Assembly: GCA_003162255.1 (NCBI GenBank)
Contig: PMMJ01000294.1
Span: forward strand, 1-22,977
Source: Acidobacteriaceae bacterium
GTDB lineage: Bacteria; Acidobacteriota; Terriglobia; Terriglobales; Acidobacteriaceae
DNA length: 22,977 nucleotides
Direction: 5' to 3'
Under the pieces are notes generated by a model. That model had not been told where the DNA came from, ran no database searches, and worked only from the letters and a program-made list of their open reading frames with translations. This document shows, piece after piece, positions 7,138 to 15,824 of this stretch (position 1 is the stretch's first letter; each line of letters starts with the position of its first letter). Position numbers and translations under genes: made by a program.

Positions 7138-8223
7138 CTACAGATTCCCTCGTCGCGCCTGCTCCATTTCAATCGATTCAAACAGCGCCTTGAAATTCCC
7201 TTTGCCAAATCCGCGGCTGCCCTTCCGTTGGATGACTTCGAAAAACACGGTCGGCCGATCCTCTACCGGCTTAGAGAAAATCTGCAAAAGGTAGCCTTCC
7301 TCGTCGCGGTCCACAAGTATACCCAGCGAGCGCAACTCCGCTAGCGATTCCTCCACCGGTCCAACCCGCGACGGCAGCGCGTCATAATATGCGTCGGGAA
7401 CGCGAAGAAAATCGAGCCCGTTACGCTGCAGTTTGCGCACCGTGTACAGAACGTCCTTGCACTGCAGCGCGATGTGCTGTGCCCCCGCTCCTCCGTAGGC
7501 TTCGATATACTCCTGAATCTGGCTCTTGTTGCGCGCCGCGGCAGGTTCATTGATTGGAAATTTCACCGAGTGCGAATCGTCCGACATAACAATGCTCATC
7601 AACGCGCTGTACTCGGTCGAAATATCCTTATCGTCAAAAGTAATGTAACGATGAAATCCGAAAACGCGCGTGTAGTAGTCCGCCCAGTACTGCATTTTGC
7701 CGAGCTCCACATTCCCCACGATGTGGTCAACGCGTAGAATGCCGCAGTCGTCGCCCGCCAGAGGCGCCGCCACAAACCCCGGCAGAAACGGCCCCTCGTA
7801 ATCCTTATATGAAATCAGCGAATGGATCGTGTCGCCATAAGTGTGGACCGCGGCCCGGCGAATGGCGCCGTGTTCATCCCTTACATCATGCGGCTCTTCG
7901 GCTGCCTGCGCTCCTCGACGGACCGCTTCGGCAAACGCCTGATCCGCGTCCTCCACTTCCAGCGCGATGTCCCGCACGCCATCGCCATGCTTTCGGATGT
8001 GATCCGCGGCGAGATCGTCCGGCGTCATGGGCGTAGTCAGAATGAAATTCGCCTTGCCCTGACTCAGCGCGTAAGAAGCCCGCTGACGCTGGCCGGTTTC
8101 CAGTCCGCTGTATGCAACCTGCGAAAAGCCAAATCCCTGGCGATAGAAGTAAGCTGACTGCCGGGCGTTACCGACCCAGAATTCGACGTGGTGAATGCGT
8201 TTCAGTTTGAGTGGATTTTCCAT
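7138..8223 (-). CDS. hppD: 4-hydroxyphenylpyruvate dioxygenase
   Basis: This Fe(II) enzyme converts 4-hydroxyphenylpyruvate to homogentisate. The 361-residue protein has two vicinal-oxygen-chelate domains. The three metal ligands are recognisable: His in LRVDHIVGNV, His in GAQHIALQCKD and Glu in PTVFFEVIQR. The substrate pocket block QIFSKPVEDRPT and the C-terminal GSRGFGKGNFKALFESIE helix, which gates the active site, are also intact. I chose ATG 8223 because GGGAGAG lies upstream at normal spacing and the protein then starts with MENPLKLKRIHHVEF, as in relatives; the frame stays open to 8292 but the extra residues look non-coding. It lies about 70 bases downstream of the peptidase-MA/TPR gene on the same strand. 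Confidence 0.97.
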   Translation of the reverse strand: MENPLKLKRIHHVEFWVGNARQSAYFYRQGFGFSQVAYSGLETGQRQRASYALSQGKANFILTTPMTPDDLAADHIRKHGDGVRDIALEVEDADQAFAEAVRRGAQAAEEPHDVRDEHGAIRRAAVHTYGDTIHSLISYKDYEGPFLPGFVAAPLAGDDCGILRVDHIVGNVELGKMQYWADYYTRVFGFHRYITFDDKDISTEYSALMSIVMSDDSHSVKFPINEPAAARNKSQIQEYIEAYGGAGAQHIALQCKDVLYTVRKLQRNGLDFLRVPDAYYDALPSRVGPVEESLAELRSLGILVDRDEEGYLLQIFSKPVEDRPTVFFEVIQRKGSRGFGKGNFKALFESIEMEQARRGNL

Positions 8224-8292
8224 CCGCTTTCTCTCCCGATTCCATCTTCGCACACCGTCGCGCGCCTCAATCCACAAGTGCCGTGAAATCAC

Positions 8293-10323
8293 TCAGTGCG
8301 TTTCAATCGACACCAATTCCCCTTCGTGCTTCCCCACCGCGCGATAGTTCACCGACACGACCCGATTCTTCCAATCGCAGGAAAACTGATCCTCGCCAAT
8401 CACCAGCAGCGACTTATAATCCGAGGCATGCATCTTATAAGTCGTCATACCATTCAAGATAGTAACCGTAGCCTCGGGTGTCTTTGAGCAGTCGCTACTT
8501 ACAATCTTGCCCTTGAGGAATTGCACCGGCCCAGTCGACCCGGGCTTGGAGGGCGCGGGCTTTGGCGCCGCATCCGCATCCTCATCTTCCGCGGAACTCG
8601 CAGCCACCGCAGGCGCGCTCGTCCCTGCCGAAGGAGTGCTGGCCGCGCCCGCCGGTGCTGCGCTTTCCCCGGCTCGTTGCGGACGCACTCCATATTTCTG
8701 GAGCGTCTCTAAGTCGTCCAATTGCTGCTTCGCCGCCGCTGCCGCCGCCCGATCCGGGCCCGCCTTCAGCCGCGTAAACACATCCCGCGCCAGATCCCAC
8801 TTCTTCCCCGCAACATAAATCTGTCCCAGGTTGAACTGGTACTCCAAATTCCGCGGCGCCAAAGCAGTCGCCATCCGCTGCGCCTCCAGCGCCGAGGCGA
8901 ATCCGCCCCCCTCTACTCGCGCCACTGCCAGCATGTTATAAGCGTCGGCTAACTCCGGATACCAATCCGCCACGGCCCGCAGATCCTGCATCATGTTAGC
9001 CAGCCCTTGCATCTCCTGCCGCGTCGCCTGTGCCTTCTGATACTTCAACGCCGAACGGTAATACCAAATCCATGGGTCGCGCGGATTCAGTTCCGTCGCC
9101 TTGTCCAGTTCGTCAGCGGCCACATCGAACCGTTTCTGGCGAATATCATCCCAGGCCAACCCGCGATGCGCCGCTTCATTGTCTTTTGGATCCTCCGTCA
9201 ACTGCCGCAAATCGTGCAGCGCCTGATCGCGATGCTCTGGAACGCGCGCCATCACATCGTCAATCACCGCTCTCGCTTCCTCATCCTTAACCGGACTAAC
9301 CGCGATCCCGATATCGTCCGCGTCAAACGGAATCGCGAAATGATCCGGCTGCTGAATGTCCACTGGATTCCCAACCGGCTTCTTCGACTGATCGAGCGCA
9401 ATGCCTAACGCGCTCAGCGTGTTGAAGTAAGTCTTCACCGCCTGTTCCATCTGCTCCGGCGACATATCAAACGCCTGCACCACTGCCTTCTCTACAGGCA
9501 CTTTCTGGTTCAACGCTAGATCGAAGTAAGTCCCCACCTCGGGCATCTTATTCTTATTCGCAAGATAGTGGACGACCATCCACGACTGCGCGTAGTACAG
9601 AGTATTGTGCGTGCCCTCGCGCATCCCTGAACTGTCATGCTTCATCGTGAACAGGTCTGCCATCGAGAGCCACACCGGCGAACTCAACAGCTGCGTCAGC
9701 GACTGTGGCTTCTTCGAGTCCCGCCGCATTTCATCGAAGATGTCCTCATGCCACTCCGGCTGAAGCTCCGGATCGCCTCCAATCTCCACTTGTTTGCCGA
9801 TGTGTATCGACCCAAAATATTCGGCCAGCCCTTCGTCGAACCACCCCTGCGCCGGGGGGTAGTTGAAATTCAAAAGATAATGCGCCAGCGGATGCGCCAC
9901 CGCTTGCCATGGATCCGCTTCAAACAAATTCAAGACGATATAGACCCGATCCGAGCCCGGCACATAAAACCCAGCCGCCATGCTCTGTTTCGCCGGAGCA
10001 ATCAAGCCATACTGCTTGTCGCTTTTGAGCGCGACGACGGTGATCGGCACCGGCATCTTCAACTTGTCTTTCAGTATCAGTTGTCCGAAAACGGACCGCA
10101 TCTGCTCCATCCGCAAAGCAACTTCCCGTCCGCGCTTTTCGCTCCCGTCCGTGAGCACCGAAAAATGCGTGGAATGCACTTCAATCCACTTGGGCTCATC
10201 CTTGGCAAATCCGGGGTGCGGCAAGACAAGACTCAGAAGAGTCAGCAGCGCGACGCCCCGAGCGGCGAACCTCACGATCGCAACTGAATAGCGGCGTCCC
10301 ATGGCGGCCTGACGGGGCTCCAT
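8293..10323 (-). CDS. Peptidase-MA-like/TPR secreted protein with altered HExxH motif
   Basis: This 676-residue protein has a signal peptide ending near GFAKDEP (residue 40), a domain resembling the gluzincin 'peptidase MA-like' family (about 45-330), a region with TPR-like helices (about 370-530), an Ala/Pro-rich linker (about 550-600) and a small C-terminal domain with two cysteines (SSDC, FSCDW). The third zinc-ligand motif is present as WFDEGLAEYF, but the expected HExxH reads HPLAH (residues 144-148), so the catalytic Glu is replaced by Pro. It may therefore be inactive as a protease and act in binding. An alternative start is ATG 10302, which gives a cleaner signal peptide (MGRRYSVAIVRFAARGVALL). 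It lies head-to-head with the acyltransferase gene and precedes hppD. Confidence 0.8.
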   Translation of the reverse strand: MEPRQAAMGRRYSVAIVRFAARGVALLTLLSLVLPHPGFAKDEPKWIEVHSTHFSVLTDGSEKRGREVALRMEQMRSVFGQLILKDKLKMPVPITVVALKSDKQYGLIAPAKQSMAAGFYVPGSDRVYIVLNLFEADPWQAVAHPLAHYLLNFNYPPAQGWFDEGLAEYFGSIHIGKQVEIGGDPELQPEWHEDIFDEMRRDSKKPQSLTQLLSSPVWLSMADLFTMKHDSSGMREGTHNTLYYAQSWMVVHYLANKNKMPEVGTYFDLALNQKVPVEKAVVQAFDMSPEQMEQAVKTYFNTLSALGIALDQSKKPVGNPVDIQQPDHFAIPFDADDIGIAVSPVKDEEARAVIDDVMARVPEHRDQALHDLRQLTEDPKDNEAAHRGLAWDDIRQKRFDVAADELDKATELNPRDPWIWYYRSALKYQKAQATRQEMQGLANMMQDLRAVADWYPELADAYNMLAVARVEGGGFASALEAQRMATALAPRNLEYQFNLGQIYVAGKKWDLARDVFTRLKAGPDRAAAAAAKQQLDDLETLQKYGVRPQRAGESAAPAGAASTPSAGTSAPAVAASSAEDEDADAAPKPAPSKPGSTGPVQFLKGKIVSSDCSKTPEATVTILNGMTTYKMHASDYKSLLVIGEDQFSCDWKNRVVSVNYRAVGKHEGELVSIETH

Positions 10324-10424
10324 GAAATGCTAGCACGCCTCGGTTCATTGGCAGAATCTTGCTGGCAGAATAAGACCGCCTTTTACCTTGGCCCCACCCC
10401 GGCCTGCACGTTACACTCTCGTCC

Positions 10425-11603
10425 GTGACCTCGGCGCCTTCTTCCCGTCTCGCCTGGATCGACTGGATGCGCGGTCTGGCTTGCGTCCTTATGTTCCAGA
10501 CTCACTGTTACGACGCTTGGCTGGGTGGCGATGCCCGCAACACCAGGTTTCTCCAAGGATCACAACTCCTCGGCACTCTGCCCGCGCCCCTTTTTCTTTT
10601 TCTGGCCGGGGTTTCCTTCGCCCTCGTCACCGGCAAACTCATTCGCAAGAACCTGAGCCCCGCCGAAATCACGCTGTTCATGGCCCGCCGCGGAGCCGAA
10701 ATTTTCGCCTTCGGACTTCTGTTCCGCCTGCAAGAATTTGTCATCGCCTGGGGATGGGCCCCGTGGTCCGACTTACTCCGCGTTGACGTACTGAACATCA
10801 TCGGTCTTTCGATGATCCTGATGGCGCTACTCTGTGGCATGGTCCTGCACGTGTGGGGACGTTCGCGCGGCCAAGCCGAGCGTAGCTCGGCAGTCGCCTG
10901 TGACCACAGCCACTCCGGATTCGCGATGGTCGCCGCCGCCATCGCCACCGCGTCTTTAATCGCCCTGCTCACTCCGCCCCTCTTCACCACCTGGCGTCCC
11001 ACATGGCTGCCCTGGCCGATCGAGTCCTACATCGACGGATGCCACAACCTGGGCGCCCCCCAGTCATGGCTTTTCTCCGTCTTTCCCTGGGCCGCCTTCG
11101 CTTTCGCAGGCCTGGCCGCCGGATTCATCCTCTTCAGCGATCCAGCCCGCGCCCATGCCGCCCAGACTCTGGCGATGTTAGCCTGCATCGGCGCAATCGC
11201 AATCGGCGCAGCCTACCTATTCGACCACTCTTCCTTCCATCTCTACTCCACTTATGACTACTGGCACACCAGCCCTAACTTCTTGATGATGCGCATAGGA
11301 CTCCTGTTAATGATCGCCTTCCTGACTTATGCCTGGTGCCGCTGGGGCCTGGCGACTCGCGGCTTCAGCCCACTAATCCAACTGGGCCAGACGTCCTTAC
11401 TCGTCTACTGGGTCCACATAGAATTCGTCTATGGACGCTTTTCCCTGCTCCCCAAACGAGCCCAAACCATCTTCACCGCCTCGCGAGGATTGCTGGAGAT
11501 TGTCCTGTTCATGCTGGCACTCTCCCTGCTCCGTACACGAATCGACTGGAAGAATAAGTTGACGAACTGGAAAAACACGATCCGCCGAGTCCAGCCCGCG
11601 TAG
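10425..11603 (+). CDS. DUF1624/HGSNAT-like membrane acyltransferase
   Basis: This 392-residue integral membrane protein has about 10 hydrophobic segments. Its N-terminus, RLAWIDWMRGLACVLMFQTH, matches the R-x-x-x-x-D-x-x-RG pattern opening the heparan-alpha-glucosaminide N-acetyltransferase catalytic (DUF1624) family, which transfers acetyl groups across membranes to sugars. The C-terminal block LIQLGQTSLLVYWVHIEFVYG is also typical of this group. The GTG start at 10425 is chosen because the conserved N-terminus begins there; no Shine-Dalgarno is apparent. A loop after about residue 145 contains a palindrome-encoded stretch (GQAERSSAVA) that looks like an insertion. The acceptor substrate is unknown. 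The gene is divergent from the TPR gene and convergent with the kinase gene. Confidence 0.8.
   Translation: MTSAPSSRLAWIDWMRGLACVLMFQTHCYDAWLGGDARNTRFLQGSQLLGTLPAPLFLFLAGVSFALVTGKLIRKNLSPAEITLFMARRGAEIFAFGLLFRLQEFVIAWGWAPWSDLLRVDVLNIIGLSMILMALLCGMVLHVWGRSRGQAERSSAVACDHSHSGFAMVAAAIATASLIALLTPPLFTTWRPTWLPWPIESYIDGCHNLGAPQSWLFSVFPWAAFAFAGLAAGFILFSDPARAHAAQTLAMLACIGAIAIGAAYLFDHSSFHLYSTYDYWHTSPNFLMMRIGLLLMIAFLTYAWCRWGLATRGFSPLIQLGQTSLLVYWVHIEFVYGRFSLLPKRAQTIFTASRGLLEIVLFMLALSLLRTRIDWKNKLTNWKNTIRRVQPA
10875..10891. repeat. Perfect palindrome inside the acyltransferase gene
   Basis: GCCGAGCGTAGCTCGGC has perfect 7-base arms around GTA. It lies within the coding sequence, in frame, at residues about 150-156 in a loop between membrane segments. 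The same layout (GCCGA... short loop ...TCGGC) occurs in the ABC exporter gene at 19217-19235, suggesting a shared kind of palindromic element. Confidence 0.5.
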
Positions 11604-11693
11604 GGTGTGGGTGTACGTTCGGGGATCTCAGGTAAGGCGCGATGTCAGTCGGACGAACTCCGCACGATGCCCGTGCCCGGTTCGCCCCAACTA

Positions 11694-13379
11694 TTACTGT
11701 TGCAGGCTCAGTTTCATCTCGCCATGCTTGTTGAAGTTGATCCGCAGAACATTCGCCTGCCCGCTGGCAAACTCGCCCGCCACCGTCGCCGACTGGTCAA
11801 AAATGGTGCCCGCAGAGGTCACCTGCACCCGAAGACGATGTTTCCCCGGAGGCAGCTGCATAGCGTGCAATTCATGACCCTGGACGTGGTGGAACACGAC
11901 CAGATGTTTTGTGTCCGTTCCTTCCAGCGCATGCTGATAAGCCAGGTGATCATCCACCCAGATCGAGAGCTGAGCCGCCGCAAACTTATGCTCGACCTCG
12001 ATTTCCAACATTGCTGGAGGCGTTGCCGGAGAAACCGCCGGGGAACTTGCGCTCTCCACTCCCACAGATTTCCCTGTAGGTGTCGCAACTTTGGCAACCG
12101 AGGCGATCGCCCTCGGGCGTGGCGCACTCGGCCGCGGAGTGATTTGGCTTGGCGGAGCAGCGGCAATCGACTGGACGGGAGTCACTCGCTCGTCGGCTGT
12201 CGTCGCCTCGGCGGCTGCTATCGCCTCAGCGGCTGTTATTCGCTTGGCCGTTGTCACCGGCCCGTCGGCGCGAGGTGGCACTTGGTGGCCGCGATTCGAA
12301 ATTACTTGAATTCCAAGGATGATTCCCGCCAAAAGAAAGACGCCGACTAAAGACCTCTTGCGCATCTTGTCTAACAGATCCTCTGTTGTACCGTGTCCCG
12401 GAGGCAGCGCGCGCCAGCTCGACCCGAGTTTAGCTGCAATCCCCAGTTGGCCCAGCGACGACTTACCTCTTTCATTCGGCGTTTGAGCTGTGCCTTTGCC
12501 CGCAGGCGAAACTGGCAGCTTTGCCTTGGTCCACGGCTCTCGTCCTTGCTGCAGGTGCTGGATATCCAGCACCATCTCCATGCCACGTTGATAACGTTCG
12601 GCTGGATCCTTCGCCATGGCTCGCGCAATGATGTAATCGAGTCCCTGCGGCAACTCAGTATCGAGAACGGTCGCCGCTATCGGTTCGTGGTTGACCACTT
12701 TGAACGAGACCGTTATGGCGCTATTGCCCTGAAACGGCTTGTAACCTGTCAGGATCGTGTACAGCACGACACCCAGAGAAAACAGGTCCGACCGTCCGTC
12801 CACCGCCTCGTCATTCAATTGTTCGGGCGACATATAAGCGGGAGTGCCTAACGCACGTCCCGCCAGAGTGTGGTTGGCAAGGTTCAGCTTGGCCACTCCG
12901 AAGTCGGCGATTTTGGCATGGCCATCTTCGGTCAACAATATATTCGCGGGCTTCAGATCCCGGTGAATCACGCCTTGACCGTGGGCGCAATCCAGAGCTT
13001 CCGCCAGTTCGAGCGTCAGCTGTAGCGCTGTTTCCAGCGGCAACTTATGGTCGTTTTGCGACAGCAGCTTATCGAGGGACTGCCCCCCAACAAATTCCAT
13101 TACGATGTATGGAGCGCGCGTCTCTGGTTCCTCGCCCACGTCGAAGATGGTTACGATTCCCGGATGCGACAGCCGCCCCGCCGCTTCCGCTTCGCGAAAG
13201 AAACGCTCGCGATACTCGCGTTCCTCTTCCGGCGGCTGGCCAGCCAAAGAAATAGTCTTTACCGCAACCACTCGATTGATCTTGGGATCGCGCGCTTTGT
13301 AGACAACGCCCATGGCGCCCCGGCCCAACTCGGCCAGGATCTCGTATCGCCCAAAGCGTTCGCTTCTGCGATCATCCAT
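11694..13379 (-). CDS. Transmembrane serine/threonine protein kinase (PknB-like)
   Basis: The N-terminal domain is a complete Hanks-type kinase: glycine loop GRGAMGVVYKA (20-29), catalytic Lys in VAVK (41), HRDLKPAN (139-146), DFG (159-161) and GTPAYMSPEQ, so it should be active. A juxtamembrane linker is followed by one membrane segment (SLVGVFLLAGIILGIQVI, near 345-362), then an Ala/Thr/Pro-rich stretch with repeated ITAAEA/AAAEA units and a beta-rich C-terminal domain of about 110 residues (LEIEVEH... MKLSLQQ) that is presumably outside the membrane and senses a signal. ATG 13379 is preferred over GTG 13388 because GGTGG sits five bases upstream. It is the last gene of a minus-strand group behind two small hypothetical genes and converges with the acyltransferase gene. 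Confidence 0.95.
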   Translation of the reverse strand: MDDRRSERFGRYEILAELGRGAMGVVYKARDPKINRVVAVKTISLAGQPPEEEREYRERFFREAEAAGRLSHPGIVTIFDVGEEPETRAPYIVMEFVGGQSLDKLLSQNDHKLPLETALQLTLELAEALDCAHGQGVIHRDLKPANILLTEDGHAKIADFGVAKLNLANHTLAGRALGTPAYMSPEQLNDEAVDGRSDLFSLGVVLYTILTGYKPFQGNSAITVSFKVVNHEPIAATVLDTELPQGLDYIIARAMAKDPAERYQRGMEMVLDIQHLQQGREPWTKAKLPVSPAGKGTAQTPNERGKSSLGQLGIAAKLGSSWRALPPGHGTTEDLLDKMRKRSLVGVFLLAGIILGIQVISNRGHQVPPRADGPVTTAKRITAAEAIAAAEATTADERVTPVQSIAAAPPSQITPRPSAPRPRAIASVAKVATPTGKSVGVESASSPAVSPATPPAMLEIEVEHKFAAAQLSIWVDDHLAYQHALEGTDTKHLVVFHHVQGHELHAMQLPPGKHRLRVQVTSAGTIFDQSATVAGEFASGQANVLRINFNKHGEMKLSLQQ

Positions 13380-13433
13380 AGGTGCCACCTGCGGTTTCGA
13401 GTTTCAGCGTCTCCGAGTTTTGTTTCGGCCGGG

Positions 13434-13685
13434 TCAGCCCGCTGCCGCTTCCGTCTTGTCGGTCGATGCGCTGGTAACCAGCACGCCAATTACGGTCTCA
13501 TTCAGCACATCCAGGATTTTCTTCGCTTGCTCGAGCGTGGTTCCGTTGAGCAGTTCGAAGCTAACCTGAACGCCCCGGAGCGCGGCAATGGTGTCATGGT
13601 GGGGGCGAATTTCAATTACGATCGACCCACCCTGCCGGCCAACGCCAAAACCAACCCCTGCTCTTTCGATCTTAGTTGTCGGCAT
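13434..13685 (-). CDS. Small hypothetical protein
   Basis: This 83-residue protein is not recognised. It has a Gly-rich start (GVGFGVGRQGG), a central beta/alpha pattern (SIVIEIRPHH, VQVSFELLNG) and an amphipathic helix (TTLEQAKKILDVLNETVIGVLVTS). It lacks a signal peptide or membrane segment. The ATG at 13685 has a G-rich stretch (GGGGG) upstream at plausible spacing, and codon use matches the neighbours. It ends 54 bases before the kinase start on the same strand, so it may be co-transcribed and could be a partner or substrate of the kinase; that is a guess from position only. Confidence 0.65.
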   Translation of the reverse strand: MPTTKIERAGVGFGVGRQGGSIVIEIRPHHDTIAALRGVQVSFELLNGTTLEQAKKILDVLNETVIGVLVTSASTDKTEAAAG

Positions 13686-13863
13686 TAATTACCCCCGATG
13701 TGAGGACATAACCCTATGCGCCGCCCTCCCTTGGGGGTCGCGAGAGAAGAGGGGTTGCGGCGTCTATCAATATTGTCCGCTAACAGGCCGAATCGTTCCA
13801 AGTTACCAACGTGTTCGGCGCTGCGGGGGTCTGGGCGACCGGGAGGTGCGCCCTGGGCTGTAA

Positions 13864-14469
13864 TCAGGAAAAGGTAGACGCGGCGGCCGACAACTGCACC
13901 ATCGCGTTCCCCACCAGTTTCAGCCCCACTGCCCAATTCTGACGCGCGCTGGGCTCGTCGTTTCCGTAGCCGCTCACATACAGGGTGCAGTAAAAACCTT
14001 CCCGGACGCCGCCCTCATCCCCGAAGTAACACCGCCGCACGCACACCTCCACCGACGACGGAATCTCCGGTGTCCGCCGCAGCAACTCAACCAGCTTTCG
14101 AGCAAACTGTTCGTGAGCGGACACAGACGAACGCATATCGATGTTAGAAAACACTACGTCCACATAACTGGCAAACTTATGCGACACATCGTGGATTTCT
14201 TCTTCCGCGCTCAGCTCCATCGTCGCCCAGGCATCGCATTTCGCCGTCTCCACCATGCTCCGCGCCGAGTTCACGGTCCGAAGAAATTCTCCCAGCTCGG
14301 GATACTTCTTCGCCTCCTCGATTCGCGCCATCAGTTCCGGACGCCGCTTCAAGTCGACATAAGCAAGCCTGCCCGCCGTGTCAGTCCACGGAAAATCCAG
14401 CACCGGATCATCGCGCCCCAACTCGATTGAGAAGTCGACATCCATCGGAACCCCACCCCCCAAACGCAT
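13864..14469 (-). CDS. Conserved-looking hypothetical protein
   Basis: This 201-residue cytoplasmic-looking protein is not recognised. It has no signal peptide or clear membrane segment. Visible features are a negatively charged N-terminus, a helical middle part (AEEEIHDVSHKFASYVDVVF, EQFARKLVELLRR) and a beta-rich part with two cysteines (VEVCVRRCYFGDEGG). Starts at ATG 14469, three bases after the stop of the hydrolase gene, or ATG 14445, which has a GGTGG upstream, are both possible; the tight spacing shows it belongs to the same operon as the YheT-like hydrolase. About 180 bases without a gene separate it from the next small gene; I see only G/C-rich runs there, with no clear promoter or terminator. 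Confidence 0.7.
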   Translation of the reverse strand: MRLGGGVPMDVDFSIELGRDDPVLDFPWTDTAGRLAYVDLKRRPELMARIEEAKKYPELGEFLRTVNSARSMVETAKCDAWATMELSAEEEIHDVSHKFASYVDVVFSNIDMRSSVSAHEQFARKLVELLRRTPEIPSSVEVCVRRCYFGDEGGVREGFYCTLYVSGYGNDEPSARQNWAVGLKLVGNAMVQLSAAASTFS

Positions 14470-14472
14470 CCA

Positions 14473-15513
14473 TTAGAAGCGGCGCAGGAAATTCACGATC
14501 TCATTCTCCGCCCAATAACCGTCGTCATACTGATCGTAGCGACCATCGTTCCCAGTCTCCACCCCAGCGGGCACTCTTGCGGGCGCCCCCACAAACGCGC
14601 AGTGCCCGCCATCGCTCGTCTCAACGAACGTGATGTTCTGGTTCAACGAAATTTTCCGCCGCGTCTCCGCCGTGATGCGCACGAACGGATCATTCGCCGC
14701 GTACAAGATCAGCGCCGGCGCCGCGATCCGCTCGATCGTGTGCGCCGCCGAAGCGCGGTCATAGTAGTCGTCAACGCCCGCGAAGCCGCAGTAGTAAGCC
14801 GTCACCTTGTCGTCGAACTCGCGCAAACTTCGGATACCACTCAGCCGGCTGACGTCGAAGTGATCGGGAAACAACCGCGCCTTCTGCAGCATCCGCCGGT
14901 GAAGCGCCCACAAGAAGTATGTTTCGTAGATTCTGTTCGAAGGGAGATGCAGCGCATCCGCCGACGCAGCCAGATCAATCGCTGGACAACAGGCGGCGAC
15001 CGCGCAAAACTGCAGCGGAGCCTGCGATCCCCACTCCCCCGCCAATTTCAGCACAAGGTTGCCGCCCATCGAGAAGCCGACCAGCGCTAGGCGCGACACA
15101 CCGTCGCGCGCAACGACCTCCCGCGCCACCACGGCAACATCATTCGACAATCCCGAGTGATAGAGCACGGGGGCGAGCGCGTCCGTGCCGCCGCAATTAC
15201 GCTGGTTGTAGCGGATCACATTCATCCCTAAGGCCAGCGCTTTCTCGGTGATGCCGAGCACGTACTGCGAATCGCTCGACCCTTCAAGCCCATGCACGAT
15301 AATGACGGCCAGCGCGCGCCCCCTATCCGCTTGCCAATGGCAGTGGCAAAGTACCTGGACGCCGGGTGCGACTTCGATCAGTCGCTCCTCGGGCGCGGGC
15401 AAATGAAAACGCCGCTGGATTAGAAAGCTGGCAACCGTTTGCACGTGTCCGCCGCGCAACCAGCGGCGTGGCGTGAAGGGACGCGTCTCCTCGTGGGTTT
15501 GCGAAGTATCCAC
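14473..15513 (-). CDS. Alpha/beta hydrolase, YheT family
   Basis: The 346-residue protein has the YheT-type opening FTPRRWLRGGHVQTVAS, then the alpha/beta-hydrolase core. The catalytic triad is visible: nucleophile Ser in GFSMGGN, Asp in YAANDPF and His in DGGHCAF. The oxyanion region is IIVHGLEGSSDS. Family members are putative esterases/hydrolases of unknown natural substrate, mostly membrane-associated or cytoplasmic. The GTG at 15513 is the only start that keeps the conserved N-terminus. It lies divergently from fmdB with a 49-base gap, and it is the first gene of the minus-strand group ending in the kinase. Confidence 0.92.
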   Translation of the reverse strand: MDTSQTHEETRPFTPRRWLRGGHVQTVASFLIQRRFHLPAPEERLIEVAPGVQVLCHCHWQADRGRALAVIIVHGLEGSSDSQYVLGITEKALALGMNVIRYNQRNCGGTDALAPVLYHSGLSNDVAVVAREVVARDGVSRLALVGFSMGGNLVLKLAGEWGSQAPLQFCAVAACCPAIDLAASADALHLPSNRIYETYFLWALHRRMLQKARLFPDHFDVSRLSGIRSLREFDDKVTAYYCGFAGVDDYYDRASAAHTIERIAAPALILYAANDPFVRITAETRRKISLNQNITFVETSDGGHCAFVGAPARVPAGVETGNDGRYDQYDDGYWAENEIVNFLRRF

Positions 15514-15562
15514 CCTTTGATTTTAAATAGAAGACAGCAATTTTCTTCCCGGAGTTTTCTTC

Positions 15563-15802
15563 ATGCCCATCTTCGAGTACGTCTGCAAGGAATGCCAGCA
15601 CGAGTTCGAGGCCCTGGTCTTCGGCAAACAAGAAGCCGAGTGCCCGAAGTGCCAGAGTAAGAAACTGGAGCCGCAGCTCTCCGTATTCTCCGTCTCGGCA
15701 AAGAGTGGATCGACCAGCCGGCCGTCTATCCCCGCAGGACCCTGTGGTTCGTGCGGCGACCCTCGCGGGCCAGGGGCCTGCTCGATGAAAGACTTCGACT
15801 AA
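15563..15802 (+). CDS. FmdB-family zinc ribbon protein
   Basis: This 79-residue protein starts MPIFEYVCKECQHEFE, the standard FmdB-family N-terminus, with two zinc-binding pairs, CKEC (9-12) and CPKC (about 33-36). The C-terminal tail is Ser/Gly/Pro-rich with a further CGSC and another Cys (residues about 60-73), common in this family. Such proteins are considered putative regulatory or zinc-binding proteins, with no firmly known role. The ATG at 15563 is preceded by GGAG at 8 bases. It is divergent from the hydrolase gene. A parS-like motif lies 23 bases beyond its stop. Confidence 0.9.
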   Translation: MPIFEYVCKECQHEFEALVFGKQEAECPKCQSKKLEPQLSVFSVSAKSGSTSRPSIPAGPCGSCGDPRGPGACSMKDFD

Positions 15803-15824
15803 GTCCTTTGTTTGCGATCAAAAG

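Noticed and set aside
11607..12350. Plus-strand open frame of 247 codons opposite the kinase C-terminus
   Set aside because: Gly/Arg/Ser-rich sequence with no domain, opposite the coherent kinase frame.
13685..13936. Minus-strand open frame of 83 codons before the small hypothetical gene
   Set aside because: It overlaps the end of the better supported 13864-14469 gene and has no protein-like features.
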